A stretch of 64,000 nucleotides of DNA from Isoetes taiwanensis (taxonomy: Eukaryota > Streptophyta > Lycopodiopsida > Isoetales > Isoetaceae): the NCBI GenBank assembly GCA_021234155.1, contig JAJEKV010000003.1, positions 17,780,386 through 17,844,385 on the forward strand, given 5' to 3'. The notes below the pieces were generated by a model, which ran no database searches, was not told where the DNA came from, and saw only the letters and a list, made by a program, of their open reading frames with translations. The position numbers and the translations under genes are program-made. Positions 23,796-36,283 of the stretch are shown one piece after another; the first letter of the stretch is position 1; every line of letters begins with the position of its first letter.

Positions 23796-24289
23796 ACATC
23801 TTTATCTGAATCTAAGTGTTACAAGCTGAAATAAAGATGAGAACAACCTATAATCTTGGCCTAATGACAAAAGCATCCATTTTGCATTGGTTTGCAAACC
23901 ATGTGGGCTAGGAATTTGCTATATTTGATTTTTTTGGGGAAAAAACCATTGAGTATTTGGGGGTGAAATTTAGGAGAAATATGTACGGTTGAAAAAAGGT
24001 AAGGCATCAATTTTTCTAGGTAGCAGAGGTATGGTTCGAGAGGGGTGTGACAGGCAGCCCTGGATTTGTAGAGTTGCTAAATCGGTTCTTCTTATCCTTA
24101 ATCTCATCTTCACTCTCAAGCGATGGCGGATTGATGAAGCGCACCGACCATGGCTCTTATTTTGGTAGATCTTCCCTCCTTTTTTGTGATTTCTAACTGA
24201 GATTCTTGGATAGGTACGATTTCTCTTTTTGTTGTTGTATGGACGTGCTTGGGTTCGATTCCCAAGGAGCAAATCTCTTATTCCACCAA

Positions 24290-24662
24290 AGGCCAGTTAA
24301 TTAGCACCGCACTAAACAATCCAAGAAAGAATACAATCACCTCAAAACGTCATGGTTATGGAAGCCAATGGAACCCAAAAGCTCGAAATGCAATACAGGG
24401 CAAGGCTCGCGAATCGACGGGAGATAAGAATCAACCAAAAGCCACTCTTCCGGCCTTACAATATTCGTGGCATGCATGCCGAGATGATAGATCAATCCAA
24501 AAACTCCTGACCCAAGACATAAGCGAAAAATTGTTCTCGATTTCTGGAAGAACGCTAAAATTTTCCGGCTACCAAAACAACAACAATCTTAGGAAATTCC
24601 CTTAAGAAAAAAACCAAAAAACTTTTCCACTAAACCGGAAATTTTCAAATTAAAAGGGTTGA
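24290..24662. repeat. Dispersed direct repeat, copy 1 (373 bp)
   Basis: The segment from AGGCCAGTTAATTAGC to AAAAGGGTTGA is repeated almost base for base at 27171-27538. The only clear difference is a small indel after CAACAATCTTAG. A plus-strand ORF runs through both copies, but it has no known domain. Confidence 0.9.
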
Positions 24663-24992
24663 TTAAGATGTGTCAAAATCTGAATTGAGAAAACAATAGG
24701 GAGAAAACTTGGCTAGGCAACTCTAAATTTTAGCAACTTCCAAGCAAATTTTGTGGAAGTGAAATCCTCCCATGTGTCGCAGAAGAATCCATAGAAATAT
24801 ATTATATTGTAATGCAATCTTCAAAATTGATCTAAATGATCCAACTTGGCCAATCTGGCAATAGGATGCCATTCAAGGTTACCAATAAATATAAAAGCGC
24901 AATGGTTTCGCTAGTATCAGTACCCATACCCAAACCCAACATTGTAATTATTTATGGCACTATCATGTTCGTTGAATCACATCCAAGCCCTA
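24663..24992. other. No supported gene
   Basis: AT-rich sequence. The stretch TTGTAATTATTTATGGCACT near 24943 recurs near 25349 as part of the local repeat family. Confidence 0.45.
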
Positions 24993-25294
24993 ACATGATA
25001 CGGCCAGCTTCTCTTGAGCATCAACAATTTAATATGCTTGAAGATATGACCTTCCATATACATAAAGAAAAAGAAGTGCATCAATGAAGTATATTACTTA
25101 ATCCCACAAAAGACTCTTGCTAGGCACTGCTGAAAAAGCTGGCTGGCCTTTTTAAACGCTGCTTGTTGGAAAGCCTGGCCGTGTAATTTGAGTTCCTGCA
25201 AGTAGCAAATGAAGAAGCAGATTAAATTTAAAAACCTTTTGCCATGAATGTTATTTAAGAACATTGAAAATAAACATGTTCCTGTAAGAGCTGC
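24993..25294 (-). repeat. Duplicated exon-like block, copy 1
   Basis: The block is homologous to 25708-26007 (offset about 715 bp, clearly diverged). On the minus strand it has an acceptor CTACTTGCAG followed by an open stretch reading ELKLHGQAFQQAAFKKASQL, and then a possible donor near 25110. The composition (repeated A, F, K, Q helix) resembles a TPR-like helix but is too short to assign. Confidence 0.55.
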
Positions 25295-25707
25295 CAATAA
25301 ACATAAAAGCAAGATTGGCTCTGGTAATCAGTACCCAGAGCCCAATATTGTAATTATTTATGGCACTATCATCTTCATCGGATCACACAACAAAGCGGCT
25401 ACATATTGTACACAACCAAGGGGCCAAAATGATGGTGGCATCCATGCACACAATTTTCAAATCATATTATAGAATCACATAATTTCTGTAGTTGCAAAGC
25501 GAATGTGATTCTTTGCAGGAATATGCTTTACCTTTTGTCATTTTTTGTGGCAATTAACATACAGCTTAGAAGCACACGAATGCAAGCTCTGACCACCTGA
25601 AAAGATGAGAGAAACATAGCTTGCTGTTGTATCTATAGGAGATCCCTTTGACATGACTTCCAATAACAACAGAAACATATTCTAGTGGTGTTGTTTAGCT
25701 TCGCTGT

Positions 25708-26007
25708 AACATGATACGGCTTGCTTCTCTTGAGCGTCAACAACTTAATATGCTTGAATATATATGTTTCTATATACATAAAGAAGAATAGTGCATGAAT
25801 GCAATATGTTACCTTTTCTCACACATACTGTTGCTAGGCCCTGCTCAAAAATCTAGCTGGCTTTTTTTGACGTTGCTTGTAGGAAGTCCGGACCGCATAA
25901 TTCTAGTTCCTGCAAGTAGCAAGGGAAAAAGCGTATGAAATATGAAAATTTTTGCCACGAAAGTTATCAAAAACATTGAAAATAGACACATTTCTGTAAG
26001 AGCTGCT
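25708..26007 (-). repeat. Duplicated exon-like block, copy 2 (decayed)
   Basis: The same minus-strand acceptor CTACTTGCAG is followed by ELELCGPDFLQATSKKAS and then an in-frame stop, ending at a donor-like AAAAG/GTAACA. It reads as a pseudogenised duplicate of the 24993-25294 block. Confidence 0.5.
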
Positions 26008-27170
26008 TGTTTCCCCTTTACATCCTCTCCATATTTGGTTGAAACCCTGTCAAAGATAAATTCTGATCATGATGGCCAGCCAATAATCCATCAGGTCAGT
26101 AGGAATCTAAGGCAGGTCTGATGTAGCAGAAAGACTGCGCTGGTACCACATCTAAGGGCTCTGAAAAAAGTACACATGCTATCTTCATGATAAGGGCTTT
26201 TGCTAAAGAAAAAAGATGCATTGAAAAGAGAGCAAGAAGAGGAGAGAAAAAATCATCCTAAAACTAAACCAAGACAAAGCGTACATTAGGATTAGATCAG
26301 GCCCTGCCTGCACTTTTCTAGTAAACTTCAAGCTGGCGCCAGATTAAAGGGGTAGGCAATATAGGGGTAAGCTAAAACTGGCCTTTGATGGTGCAAAAAA
26401 AATTAAGCACAAATCTGTTCAACAGCAGATCCTTCTTGAAAGGAAGAACCATTGGTAGAGATAATATTCTAAAGATACAAAAAGACAAAGTAACTTCTCA
26501 CAGAGCCTTCAAGAAATGCATACAATCTTGACATACAAATGGTGGCAAATGACAAACCTCTCCTGCATCAGAGAAAAGAAACATCTTGTATACCTAAGGT
26601 AGCAAGTAGTTTAGCAAGTCCAGCAAGGCAAATGACAGTCATTCCCATCTGCTAGAAGAATTAAAAATAAAAGATACAGTGCATGCTGATGCCTATCATG
26701 GGAGAGCTCAGAACATGCCTTACATGGAATATCTTCCTAATTGCCTCACTGTCAGCATAAACATACCTTTTGTCTCTAATTAGATTGAGCTAATATTGAG
26801 TTAAATTATATGAACAAACGGCCAACTAACATAAGATTCCAAGATTTATGCAAGAATACGAAATAAGCACAGAAAGACCAAATCCAATACTTACTCCACC
26901 AAATAAATTAGCAGGAGACAGTTCTTGATGCCGTAAAGACAATGCCTGGTTTGTCTACAATTAGGTAGAGGCGATGCAGGATCGATGCAGTATAAAACTT
27001 GTTGAGAAATGCTCTAAACCTCCTCTCATTCTGCTGAACGGGTGCAAAATCCCAGCTCATGCAACTGCAAGAATAAATGGCACCCATCTTGAAGTATAGA
27101 TATAGAAAAATCGACCTGGAAAAATTAAACCCACTGTAATCAAACTCTGATTTGTGGTGATTGCAAACAT
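26008..27170. other. No firmly supported gene; possible further minus-strand exon near 26045
   Basis: A minus-strand stretch after a TTTGACAG acceptor reads VSTKYGEDVKGKQAALT and could belong to the same lost gene as the duplicated exon-like blocks. The rest shows nothing. Confidence 0.3.
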
Positions 27171-27538
27171 AGGCCAGTTAATTAGCACCGCACTAAACAA
27201 TCCAAGAAAGAATACAATCACCTCAAAACGTCATGGTTATGGAAGCCAATGGAACCCAAAAGCTCGAAATGCAATACAGGGCAAGGCTCGCGAATCGACG
27301 GGAGATAAGAATCAACCAAAAGCCACTCTTCCGGCCTTACAATATTCGTGGCATGCATGCCGAGATGATAGATCAATCCAAAAACTCCTGACCCAAGACA
27401 TAAGCGAAAAATTGTTCTCGATTTCTGGAAGAACGCTAAAATTTTCCGGCTACCAAAACAACAACAATCTTAGTCCCTTAAGAAAAAAACCAAAAAACTT
27501 TTCCACTAAACCGGAAATTTTCAAATTAAAAGGGTTGA
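27171..27538. repeat. Dispersed direct repeat, copy 2 (368 bp)
   Basis: Near-identical to 24290-24662. It lies about 0.5 kb upstream of the first recognised exon of the GTPase gene, so it may have been copied from, or into, that gene's 5' region. Confidence 0.9.
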
Positions 27539-28043
27539 ATAATAATTATATATGTTAACGAAAACTTTTAACGCAATATTACCTGTTTTGTCATGGCTCA
27601 GCTTCGAAATGTGTACTTTAGCCGTATTTTCTGGGGCATAGAACATTTGCCCGATGACAAAAAAAAAGGTAAAAATGTTTGCGGCTATGGTGCATCAGCT
27701 CCGGATATAGTTTAACGAATTGGAGCGATGCCTGCACTTTTGAGTTCGCTTGTTTGTGATGGGTTTAAAATTCGAAGTATGTATTTGAATGTTTCGCCAT
27801 CTCCAGCATTTAAGTTGGCTGCCAGAGCAGCAGTGACAGCCGAAGTTACTCCATTGTCATCGGTAAGGATGTAATTTTGTACGTTTGAACACATCAATGA
27901 ATGAATCTGGCTGGAGCATTCTGTATCCAAAGGTTGTAAACAAGGAGATGTAAAGTTGAAATTCCGTTTTTTATGCCACCTTTCTTGTGGTGATATTTAT
28001 TGGATATTTGGGCTGTATGTAAGGATGGAAGGTTGAGATACAG
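27539..28043. other. Probable 5' part or intron of the GTPase gene
   Basis: No exon encoding a start codon and transit peptide could be fixed here. Minus-strand ORFs are present but unsupported. Confidence 0.35.
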
Positions 28044-31000
28044 TCCGACGTTTGAGCCTCTGTCAGAAAACGAGCAAAGATGGGCAGACCTACATATGGA
28101 CATGAATTACCTTACAAAATCTGGACGTCTGGTGCAGGTACTTTAATTGGTTATGTATGTAAATCTTTGCACTTTACATGGAAGATGAGTAGGACCTTTG
28201 CACTTTCAATATACATTATATGGAGATCGTAAAGAAAGGCATTGTATTTCAAATCCTTGCCCATACTAATAGTCGCACTGAGGAAATTTAAAGGTGGTTT
28301 AGGTTCCTCTAGGGGTCTAAAATAGGAGCTTGGATAATGTGTATTGTTCAATTTCCCCCCTAGAAGCTCGCAGGACACCTCCTTTAGAGCTGTTCCTAGG
28401 CACCGAATAAAATTTTCTGTCGAATGCACCATGTAAGGGCATCACAGTTGTCTAAGTAATGACAAAGGATTGACAGCTTGTTTGGATAGAAGAGGTCGGA
28501 TATGATGTTTGGAAATCCAGAGAATGCACATTGTACATTGCTGATGTTACAAGTGCGATTTTGTTCTTAGTTTTGGATTAGATTATAGTTTAGCAAGATG
28601 CCTCTAATCTACTTGAATTTGCAATGCTTCAATTTATAAAGATGACTTTAGATTTGGGTTCTGTTGCTTCTTCCAAAACTTACATGCATACTGTGGTTGC
28701 TAGATATCTTTATGAATGTGTTTATCATGATTTAGAGTAAAATCTTTGACAGTGGTATCCAGGGCACATTGCCAAAGCAGAACGGGATTTAAAGGAGCAG
28801 TTACGTGTGGTTGATGTTGTGATTGAAGTGCTTGATGCAAGGATACCAACTGCAACAAGCCATCCAGAGGTAATTTCATTAGGAAGGGTCTTGTGTTTCA
28901 TATCAATCCAAAAGTGCCAGGAGAAGTTGTCTCTTCTACAGATAACATAATGTAGGACTGATTATCAGCTTGGCGAACCAAATATAGGTTAGGTTAGTTC
29001 GTAGATTCTTTGGTTTCAATTACAAATGCATAAAGAATTTATATATTAAACACATTTTGTGGCTGTCGCTCTATATGTTTATGGTTCCAATTATCCTTGT
29101 TCTTTGCGCTTATGATGCGGCTCCATTGGGGCTTTCTAGAAGTAATTAGTCTCCCAAAGTTCATACAATCTTGTTGTTTATTCATGAATATATGATCGTA
29201 CAATACAAATATCTCAGTATGCCTTCGAGGAAAAGGAAGAACAAATGCTTAATCCTACTGCTCCTATGAGAATGAGGTTTAACGAAATTTCTTTGTTTGC
29301 TTTTGATTTGTAATCGTCCCCTTGGTGCATGTAATGCCTCGTTCCCATCTATGTCTGGGCTTATGTCTTGAATTGACTGGAGCAGCAAGCATAAGAACAG
29401 CAGAGTAATTTAGAAAGAAGATGCCAGCTTCTGTGACTCTTTCTGACTACTCGAGTTAATCCATCCATTAATATTTAATCTTACATTCTTTTTCAAGCTG
29501 GATACATGGATTGGAGATAAAATGAAATTAGTGGTGATGAACCGGGTGGATATGATTTCCATGGAAGATAAAAATGCTTGGGCAAATTACTTCGCAAGAC
29601 GGGGGATAGCAGCCCTCTTTACGGATGGTCAACTAGGAACTGTAAGTATATCCTTCATTTGTGAACTTGCTTGTATCTTGTGATATATGCTATTGAAAGG
29701 CTTTTTTTGTGATATTGAAACACAACCTCACAGACACATAACAAGATCCAAAAATGAAGCCATGCCTGCTTTTATATCTTGTTTTTACTTATGTTGAAGA
29801 ACTGCTTGGCAATAGATGTTAACACGAATCTAGAGGCCGTAGGTAGACCCATAAACAGGCATGGACAAAAAGGCATAAAAAAAATCGTCCAATAAATTTT
29901 AACTGTCATATTATCTGCATAAGTCATGAGGAGTTTCATAGTTTGTGAATACACTTGCGCCACTTAAATAAGACGAGAACCCACCGTATTTGTTAATAAT
30001 GTCAAATGGCCAGGCTGAGGGATATTTGAACATCTTCAAGAAAAGAGAAGCGTACATGGAATACTAGAAAAGCTTTTGAGACAGTTTTAAGATCTTCTAG
30101 GTGCTTTTATCATTTAGGAGATTGAGATATGCAACTGAAGCTTGCAAGTCAGTATAGTAATGATACTTGCACCTCACTTGTAATTGACATGCCAGTGGGT
30201 CAGTAAGCTTAGACATCATGATTTGGAGCGGCTTCATCAAACTTAATACCAGCTGGATTGATGATGGTCAAGCTAAACTTATTAAAACTGCAGTGTTGGA
30301 CCATTTTTCAAGTTTTAAGCTTACAACACAATAATGATTTTCAATTTTTAAGCATACAACACAACAATGATCAAAGTGTTGGTGTCTCATTTCAGCTATT
30401 GTCATAATGGTTTTCTGGAAAGCAGTGGCCTAACATCTCTTGATATTCATATGCTACTTCTGGACTTTTGGTCTTTGCAGGGTACAATGAAGCTTTACAG
30501 GACTGCGAAGCTTGCAGCATCTGATATCAATGAAAAACGCAAGAAGAAGGGGCTTCTCCCACGTTCAGTGAGTCAAGCGCTGTGAAATAGTTTTTACCTA
30601 GCAAATTAGGTGTTCTATTTTTCTGAAGATTATGCCAGAAATCAGGTTCGAGCAGCGGTGGTCGGTTATCCAAATGTGGGGAAATCTTCCCTGATTAATC
30701 GCCTCTTGAAGCGTCGAGTATGTGAAGCTGCTTCTCGTGCAGGTGTCACAAGGGAATTGAAGTATGTCGTTCAGGTTCCCTAAGTCATCACTACATGTTT
30801 AAATTGTTTAGTGAGCTTAGACATGCTGTTGTTATATTAGATGGTCACGTATTGGTGAAGGCCTTGATTTGTTGGATGCACCAGGCATCTTGCCAATGAG
30901 ACTTGAAGATCAGGCCGCTGCTACAAGGCTTGCAATCTGCAATGACATTGGAGCGGGGTCCTATGCAGTTGCTGGTGTAGCTGGAGTATTAGTAGAGATG

Positions 31001-31523
31001 ATAAAGAGGATGCCAACGGCAGGTATCGTCGCTCATGCACTCTTCTACTTTAGAGGCCAATAATAACCCTCAAATCTTTGGTTACAAGTGCAAGCATTTA
31101 AGATCTTAGCTTTTGTAGCTAAAGGGGCGCCTCCAAATGTTGCATGCTATTAAGTAACGTATCTAATTGTAGAGGGCAAATTTTGTTTATGTATACAATA
31201 GGACTCAAAACACGCATATATAGTGCAAACATTCTAGTGAAAATCGAGTACTTTATGCACAGGTGCGCACATACTTCTGGATCGTTATCGAATTAATGCG
31301 GGAAACACATCGGGGGAGCTGTAAGTTTGTATTTTATATTACCAATTGGGCTATTTATTGATATAATTCTTCCAGATTTTTGGAGGAGCTAGCCCAGCGC
31401 TTGTTCAATGGCGATGTCAACCAGGCAGCACAACGTGTACTAATTGATTATCAGAAGGGTCGGCTTGGTTGGTTAGCACTAGAACGGCCACCTGGAAGAC
31501 TCGCACAATTTGGAAAACAATAA
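28044..31523 (+). CDS. DGP3: Circularly permuted GTPase, DAR GTPase 3-like (YlqF/RbgA family), 5' end missing
   Basis: Eight exons fit in phase: ~28044-28137, 28753-28869, 29498-29641, 30481-30567, 30646-30761, 30841-31022, 31263-31320, 31376-31523 (TAA). All internal junctions are GT-AG. The GTPase motifs come in the permuted order of this family: DARIP in exon 2, G4-like NRVD in exon 3, G1 GYPNVGKSS in exon 5, G3 DAPG with [11 protein letters not shown] in exon 6. The C-terminal helices run to a conserved ALERPPG end. Bacterial YlqF/RbgA acts in 50S ribosome maturation, and the plant family includes a chloroplast member that this gene resembles most. Exon 1 ([19 protein letters not shown] leading to WYPGH) supports the match. 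The start codon and any transit peptide lie upstream and were not found. No lesion is seen in these exons, so the gene may be functional. Confidence 0.88.
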
Positions 31524-32504
31524 ATGTGGGATAGAAACAAAGCATTTTATACACCAACAGGTTTCAGGAAGTTGAAACCTGCAACTGCATCTTATGTCAC
31601 GACCGCCCTTGCACTACCTCATGTTGTAGCTTATTAAGGAAAGGAAGTCTTCCAGTTGTCCTTTACTTGGGACAGGCTTCACATCGTAAAGGGTAAAGCA
31701 TCTTTGCTTAGCAAATTCGAACTGCAAGTTATGTGAAGTGATTATTTCCGAGGGAGGAAAATGCATACGTAGTTATTTTGTGCATCATATAGTAGTCACT
31801 TTCTTACTGCAAGTTATGTGAAGTGATTATTTCCCAGGGAGGAAAGTGCATATGTAATTATTTTGTGCATCATATGTGGTCACTTTCTTACTAGTGCATT
31901 TATTTAACTTGGGATTAGAGCATAGTGCATTTTAATGACTGCCTGTTTTACCGAAGGGCATACCATAGGAACAGTGAACGACAAATTTCGGGGAACCCTT
32001 GCAGCCTACATGTTGAAATCAAGAATTTCTGATATAAAAAAAATTCTCAGGAAGTTTTTGGTAAAAATGTAGGAAATTTACCTTTTTCTGTATAGAGTTT
32101 GTCTATCTTTAAAAGACAGCGGAGATGGCGAGACAAGTTGGAATATCTTCAATAAATGCTCAGAAGAACTAATATATATCACACAATCCAATCTCTCTTT
32201 GAAGAACTAATTTATATAAATAACACAGGCTAATCAAATCTCATGCAGAACAGAGAGGGATTTGCTGCTTGCTTCGGTTCAGTTTTGCTTCAATTAAGCA
32301 TCTATTCTCCAACTTGTCTTACAACATAACCTGCTCTATGCGGCATCCCTCCTGTGTCTCCTCTCAGATGCTGACCAATCACCTTTTTCTTTACGTGCAC
32401 TTTGGGCATCATGAATCCCTCCAGCTGTGCTTCAACTGCATGTGCAATCCCTGCACTAGTTGCAAGCTTTCTGATTTGCTTCTCCTTAGTGATGTCGCAC
32501 TTTT
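31524..32504. other. 3' flank of the GTPase gene, no further gene
   Basis: Contains the presumptive 3'-UTR and a short duplicated stretch (GCAAGTTATGTGAAGTGATT at about 31721 and 31808, each followed by a GGAGGAAA segment). No domain-bearing ORF. Confidence 0.5.
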
Positions 32505-32546
32505 TTTTGTTTTGTTTTTTTTTTTTTTTTTGTGTGTGTGTGTTGG
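32505..32546. repeat. Poly(T) plus (GT)n microsatellite
   Basis: A run of T interrupted by single G is followed by about six GT units, at the left edge of a duplicated block. Confidence 0.8.
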
Positions 32547-33254
32547 GTTGGGTTGGAGGCCATGGAGGTGCGGTGCCCCTTATGGGGCACCCCTAAATGG
32601 CACAATCCAATGGCTAGGATTGCAGTAAGGGGCACCCCCAAATGGCACAATCCAATGGCTAGGATTGCACTAAGGAGCACCCCCAAATGGCACAATCTAA
32701 TGGCTAGGATTGCACGATTTAAATTTTCCCCCTTTTTTTGGTTTGGCACCCTATGCGACGTTGTGTAGAAGAAGGGATATTTTATGAATATATGAAATTA
32801 ACAGAGTAGATGGAATAGTTGAAGGGAATGAGACGAGTATATGCGAAATAGAAGGCGACAAATAGTTCAGAAAAAAAAAGATCCTAAATTCAAGTTTTCT
32901 TCCCTGAATGGGCTCGAAGGAATATTCGACGAAATTGGGAGATTGCACGGAAAAAGGGCGCTGGATTTCTTAAGATTTGAGGAGGGATTGGATTTTATTT
33001 GATTTCATCCAATGGCCCCTTCCCGTGTGTTCAAGGCAGCAAGAATAACAGTAGCAAAGCGATTGAAAGATGAAGAGGAAAGGAAATTAAAGGGGGGGCC
33101 CGAATTTTAAGTTTGTTTTAGAATAATTCAGAAAGCCAGCCTGATATTGCTGTAAACGTCCAAGAAGGAGAAAGAAAATGGGTTTTCTGATGCATTGAGT
33201 TGCCCTTTGACTCCATGCAAACACCGGCCTGTGAGGCAAAAGAGGCTAATTCAG
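32547..33254. repeat. Tandem duplication, copy 1, with internal minisatellite
   Basis: The block from GGGTTGGGTTGGAGGCCAT to GGCAAAAGAGGCTAATTCA recurs at 33272-33999. It begins with three units of a roughly 50-bp minisatellite (32575-32715) containing AAATGGCACAATCC and AATGGCTAGGATTGCA. Confidence 0.8.
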
Positions 33255-33271
33255 GTGGGGGAAGGGGAGTT

Positions 33272-33999
33272 GGGTTGGGTTGGAGGCCATCCATTGTGGT
33301 GCCCCTTATGGAGCACCTCCAAATGGCACAATCCAATGGATAGAATTGCACTAAGGGGCACCCCCAAATGGCACAATCTAATGGCTAGGATTGCACGATT
33401 TAAAATTTTCTCCATTTTTTTGGGTTGTCCGAAGGGCAAACCCTATGCAACATTGTGTAGAAGAAGGAAAAATCTATGAATATATGAAATTAACGGAGTA
33501 GATGGAATAGTTGAAGGGAATGAGAGGAGTATATACGAAGTAGAAGGCGATAAATAGTCCAGAAAAAAAAAGATTCTGAATTCAAGTTTTCTTGCCTAAA
33601 TGGGCTCGAAGGAATATTCGACGAAACTGGGAGATTGCATGAAAAGAAGAGATGATGACAGAATGATCAAATTGTAATTTGGAAACTTCATTTACTGTAT
33701 GGGTGCCGGATTTCTTAAGACTTGAGGAGGGATTGGATTTTATTTGATTTCATCCAATGGCCCCTTCCCTTGTGTTCAAGGCAGCAAGAAGAATAGTAGC
33801 AAAGTGATTGAAAGACGAAGAGGAAAGGAAATTAAAGGGGGATTCCGAATTTTAAGTTTGTTCTAGAATAATTCAAAAAGTCAGCATGATTGATTGCTGT
33901 AAAAAGCCCAAGAAGGAGAAACAAAATGGGTTTTCTGATGCATTGAGTTGCCCTCTGACTCCATGCAAGTGTCGGCCTGTGAGGCAAAAGAGGTTAATT
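33272..33999. repeat. Tandem duplication, copy 2
   Basis: The same order of segments as 32547-33254, with only two minisatellite units (about 33300-33400) and a roughly 60-bp insertion near 33640-33705. Divergence is modest, mostly substitutions. Confidence 0.8.
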
Positions 34000-36283
34000 C
34001 AAAGTACAGAATTTTCTAAATTTCCAAATTTAGAGGATTTTTTTCATGATCAGGGTTTGAATCAAAATTGAAAGTTTTGCCCTCATTCCATGCGGGCAAC
34101 CCAAAGTGCGAAAGCACCTTGTTACATTTTACATTGAGCAAAAAAAAACTTTCTTTAGGGCAGGCGAAAGTTCGATGTACCAGATGCGTTTAAAAGACCT
34201 AATCAAGATCTTTAAAATGAGGATATTGTTGCCCCCCTTTTGTTAGAGTTCTTGCAATTTTCAACGAAGCGGGGCCTCTTGTGCGCCATTGGGGACCAAA
34301 TCAAGGGCCCTTTGGAGCCCCATATCTCGCCAAAGAAGCCTCCATATGAGGCATTTTTAGGGCATATGAAAGCTCTATATCTTGGACATCCAATGCACCA
34401 TTTAGGGGCTCAATCCGAGCACTATAGGGTCTTCTGTGATCCGTTTTCCCCTTATGTGTGCCATCGATGGCCCCCTCTCCTCTTACACACACAACTCCGC
34501 TCGTTGAAGATCTCGGCCACGTATATGCTTCTTGCTTTAGATTAGATGCCTTGAAAAGGAGGGCGTATTTCTATAGGGGCTTCACCAGCCCGACCTGACC
34601 TGACTACGTTGCGTCCAAGTTAGGGTATTTTCGTGGCTCATTTACATGAGGCAGAGTTCCTGACCCAGTTAATATAATCGGCAACGTTCAAGTAGACTCT
34701 TCTCACCGGCAGTAGGGGCGGGTCATTGAAACAGAGCAAGGTGCGCCTTGGCTTGCAAGTCAAAGGCGAAAAACGTCTCATTGAAACATACTCTTACTCC
34801 TGAATCCCACCGCCTGACCCAGTTTGCCACCTAATTTTTTATCTTTTATTGGCTCTACATTACACGTATGTAAAGGCTATACACTCGACACCATCTTCTT
34901 CAATTCCGTTCTCAGATTAAAACTTTGAGAAAACTTTGCAAGGACGGAACGCATAAAATGACTCCTTTATTCTTGGGAAGCGTCACATGTAATACTCAAT
35001 CGTTTGTAGTCGGGCTTTCTATGCCCTCGAGAAGGCTTAATGGGAGCATTTCTTCTGTTATTGGTTCCTTGACAAGTTTACAGAATCTAACTACATGATA
35101 ACTTTCTTGATGGGGCTACACCTGTTTTAGTTCAAATTTCTTCCATCTCACAAAAGGGAAATCCACCTCAGTTCCCATTCGTACAGGACCCTTTATGCGA
35201 TAGCACCTTGTTTTTGGGAGCAGGTTTCTAAATATTTGAGGTACAACCAGAAAATTTATCATTTTGTATTATCTAATTTTATGAAATCAATTCAAAAAAC
35301 CAGTTTCAAAACAAAGTTGCTGCATATTTGCCTGCATTCTTTAAAGGTTGAAACAAAGACATACACCAGAATGACTTAAACAAAAGGCCCTCTCCTGTGC
35401 TACCAATATGATGGCTTGGCCAATACTAATATATTTATCACATAATAAATAAAAAATAAAAAGTCAAACATTTTACATTCACAAACATTTCATATTATTT
35501 TATAAATATCCCTAATATATAATTGTAATACGGAGGGTAAGGGGCCAGGTTAAACTGTGTAAGTATTTTTGAGTATTTGAGTTTAGAATTGAACATGTAT
35601 AAGAATAGAAAAAATTAGCCTTTTCATATGTACATGCAAATAAAAAGGTGAGAGATGGTTCTAAAAGCTCAAACTATGTTCTAGAACTCTCTGGAAGGTT
35701 AGAGACATTTCCTTGCAGCAAATAAAAGAAGAAAGATGGGCACTGTGCATATAAGGTTTTAAATCTGGCAGTGTTGTTGCTGCTGACACAACCGCACTAT
35801 AGTACGACTGGCTGATGTTCATGATTTGTAAAAGAGCTCAGAGAAGGATGGTTTGAATGAAAAGGCAAGTGTTAAGCCAGCATTAGAATTTTTTTTCCTT
35901 TAGATTCACGGTACTGGACTGCCAGAACACTATAGCCTAGCTTGAGAAGAAAAAATTAGGAATATTGGACAGGAGGCAGAATTTCTTCTATTTCCTCACA
36001 GGTTGAGTCTATCCTTTGCACAAATCTGCCCTGCACGGTGTAACTATAAAGGTGATCATTGAAAAAGCGTGAGCTATTATTGGAACATTATGAAGTTAGT
36101 GATTTCCACTAAGGAATCTGATAGTCAGGTTGTGCTAGTTCCATACAAATCGGTACGGGAAGGCGTGTACCCATTTACTCCACTCAGCAGCGGGATGTCC
36201 ACATCCAATCCTTGATTATTGTCGAGCAACAGCTTCCCAGCTAACAGGTCACATTTTGGTCAAGTATCCCACAACAGGAGAAA
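34000..36283. other. No supported gene
   Basis: The stretch around 34260-34500 (short ORFs on both strands) has the look of untranslated retrotransposon sequence. The rest is AT-rich and shows no domain. Confidence 0.45.

Noticed and set aside
24246-24275. tRNA-like T-arm (CTTGGGTTCGATTCCCAAG) followed further on by CCACCA
   Set aside because: No A box, anticodon arm or matching acceptor stem upstream, so neither a tRNA gene nor a clear SINE head can be supported.
28151-28432. 93-codon minus-strand ORF
   Set aside because: It lies inside an intron of the plus-strand GTPase gene and shows no recognised domain.
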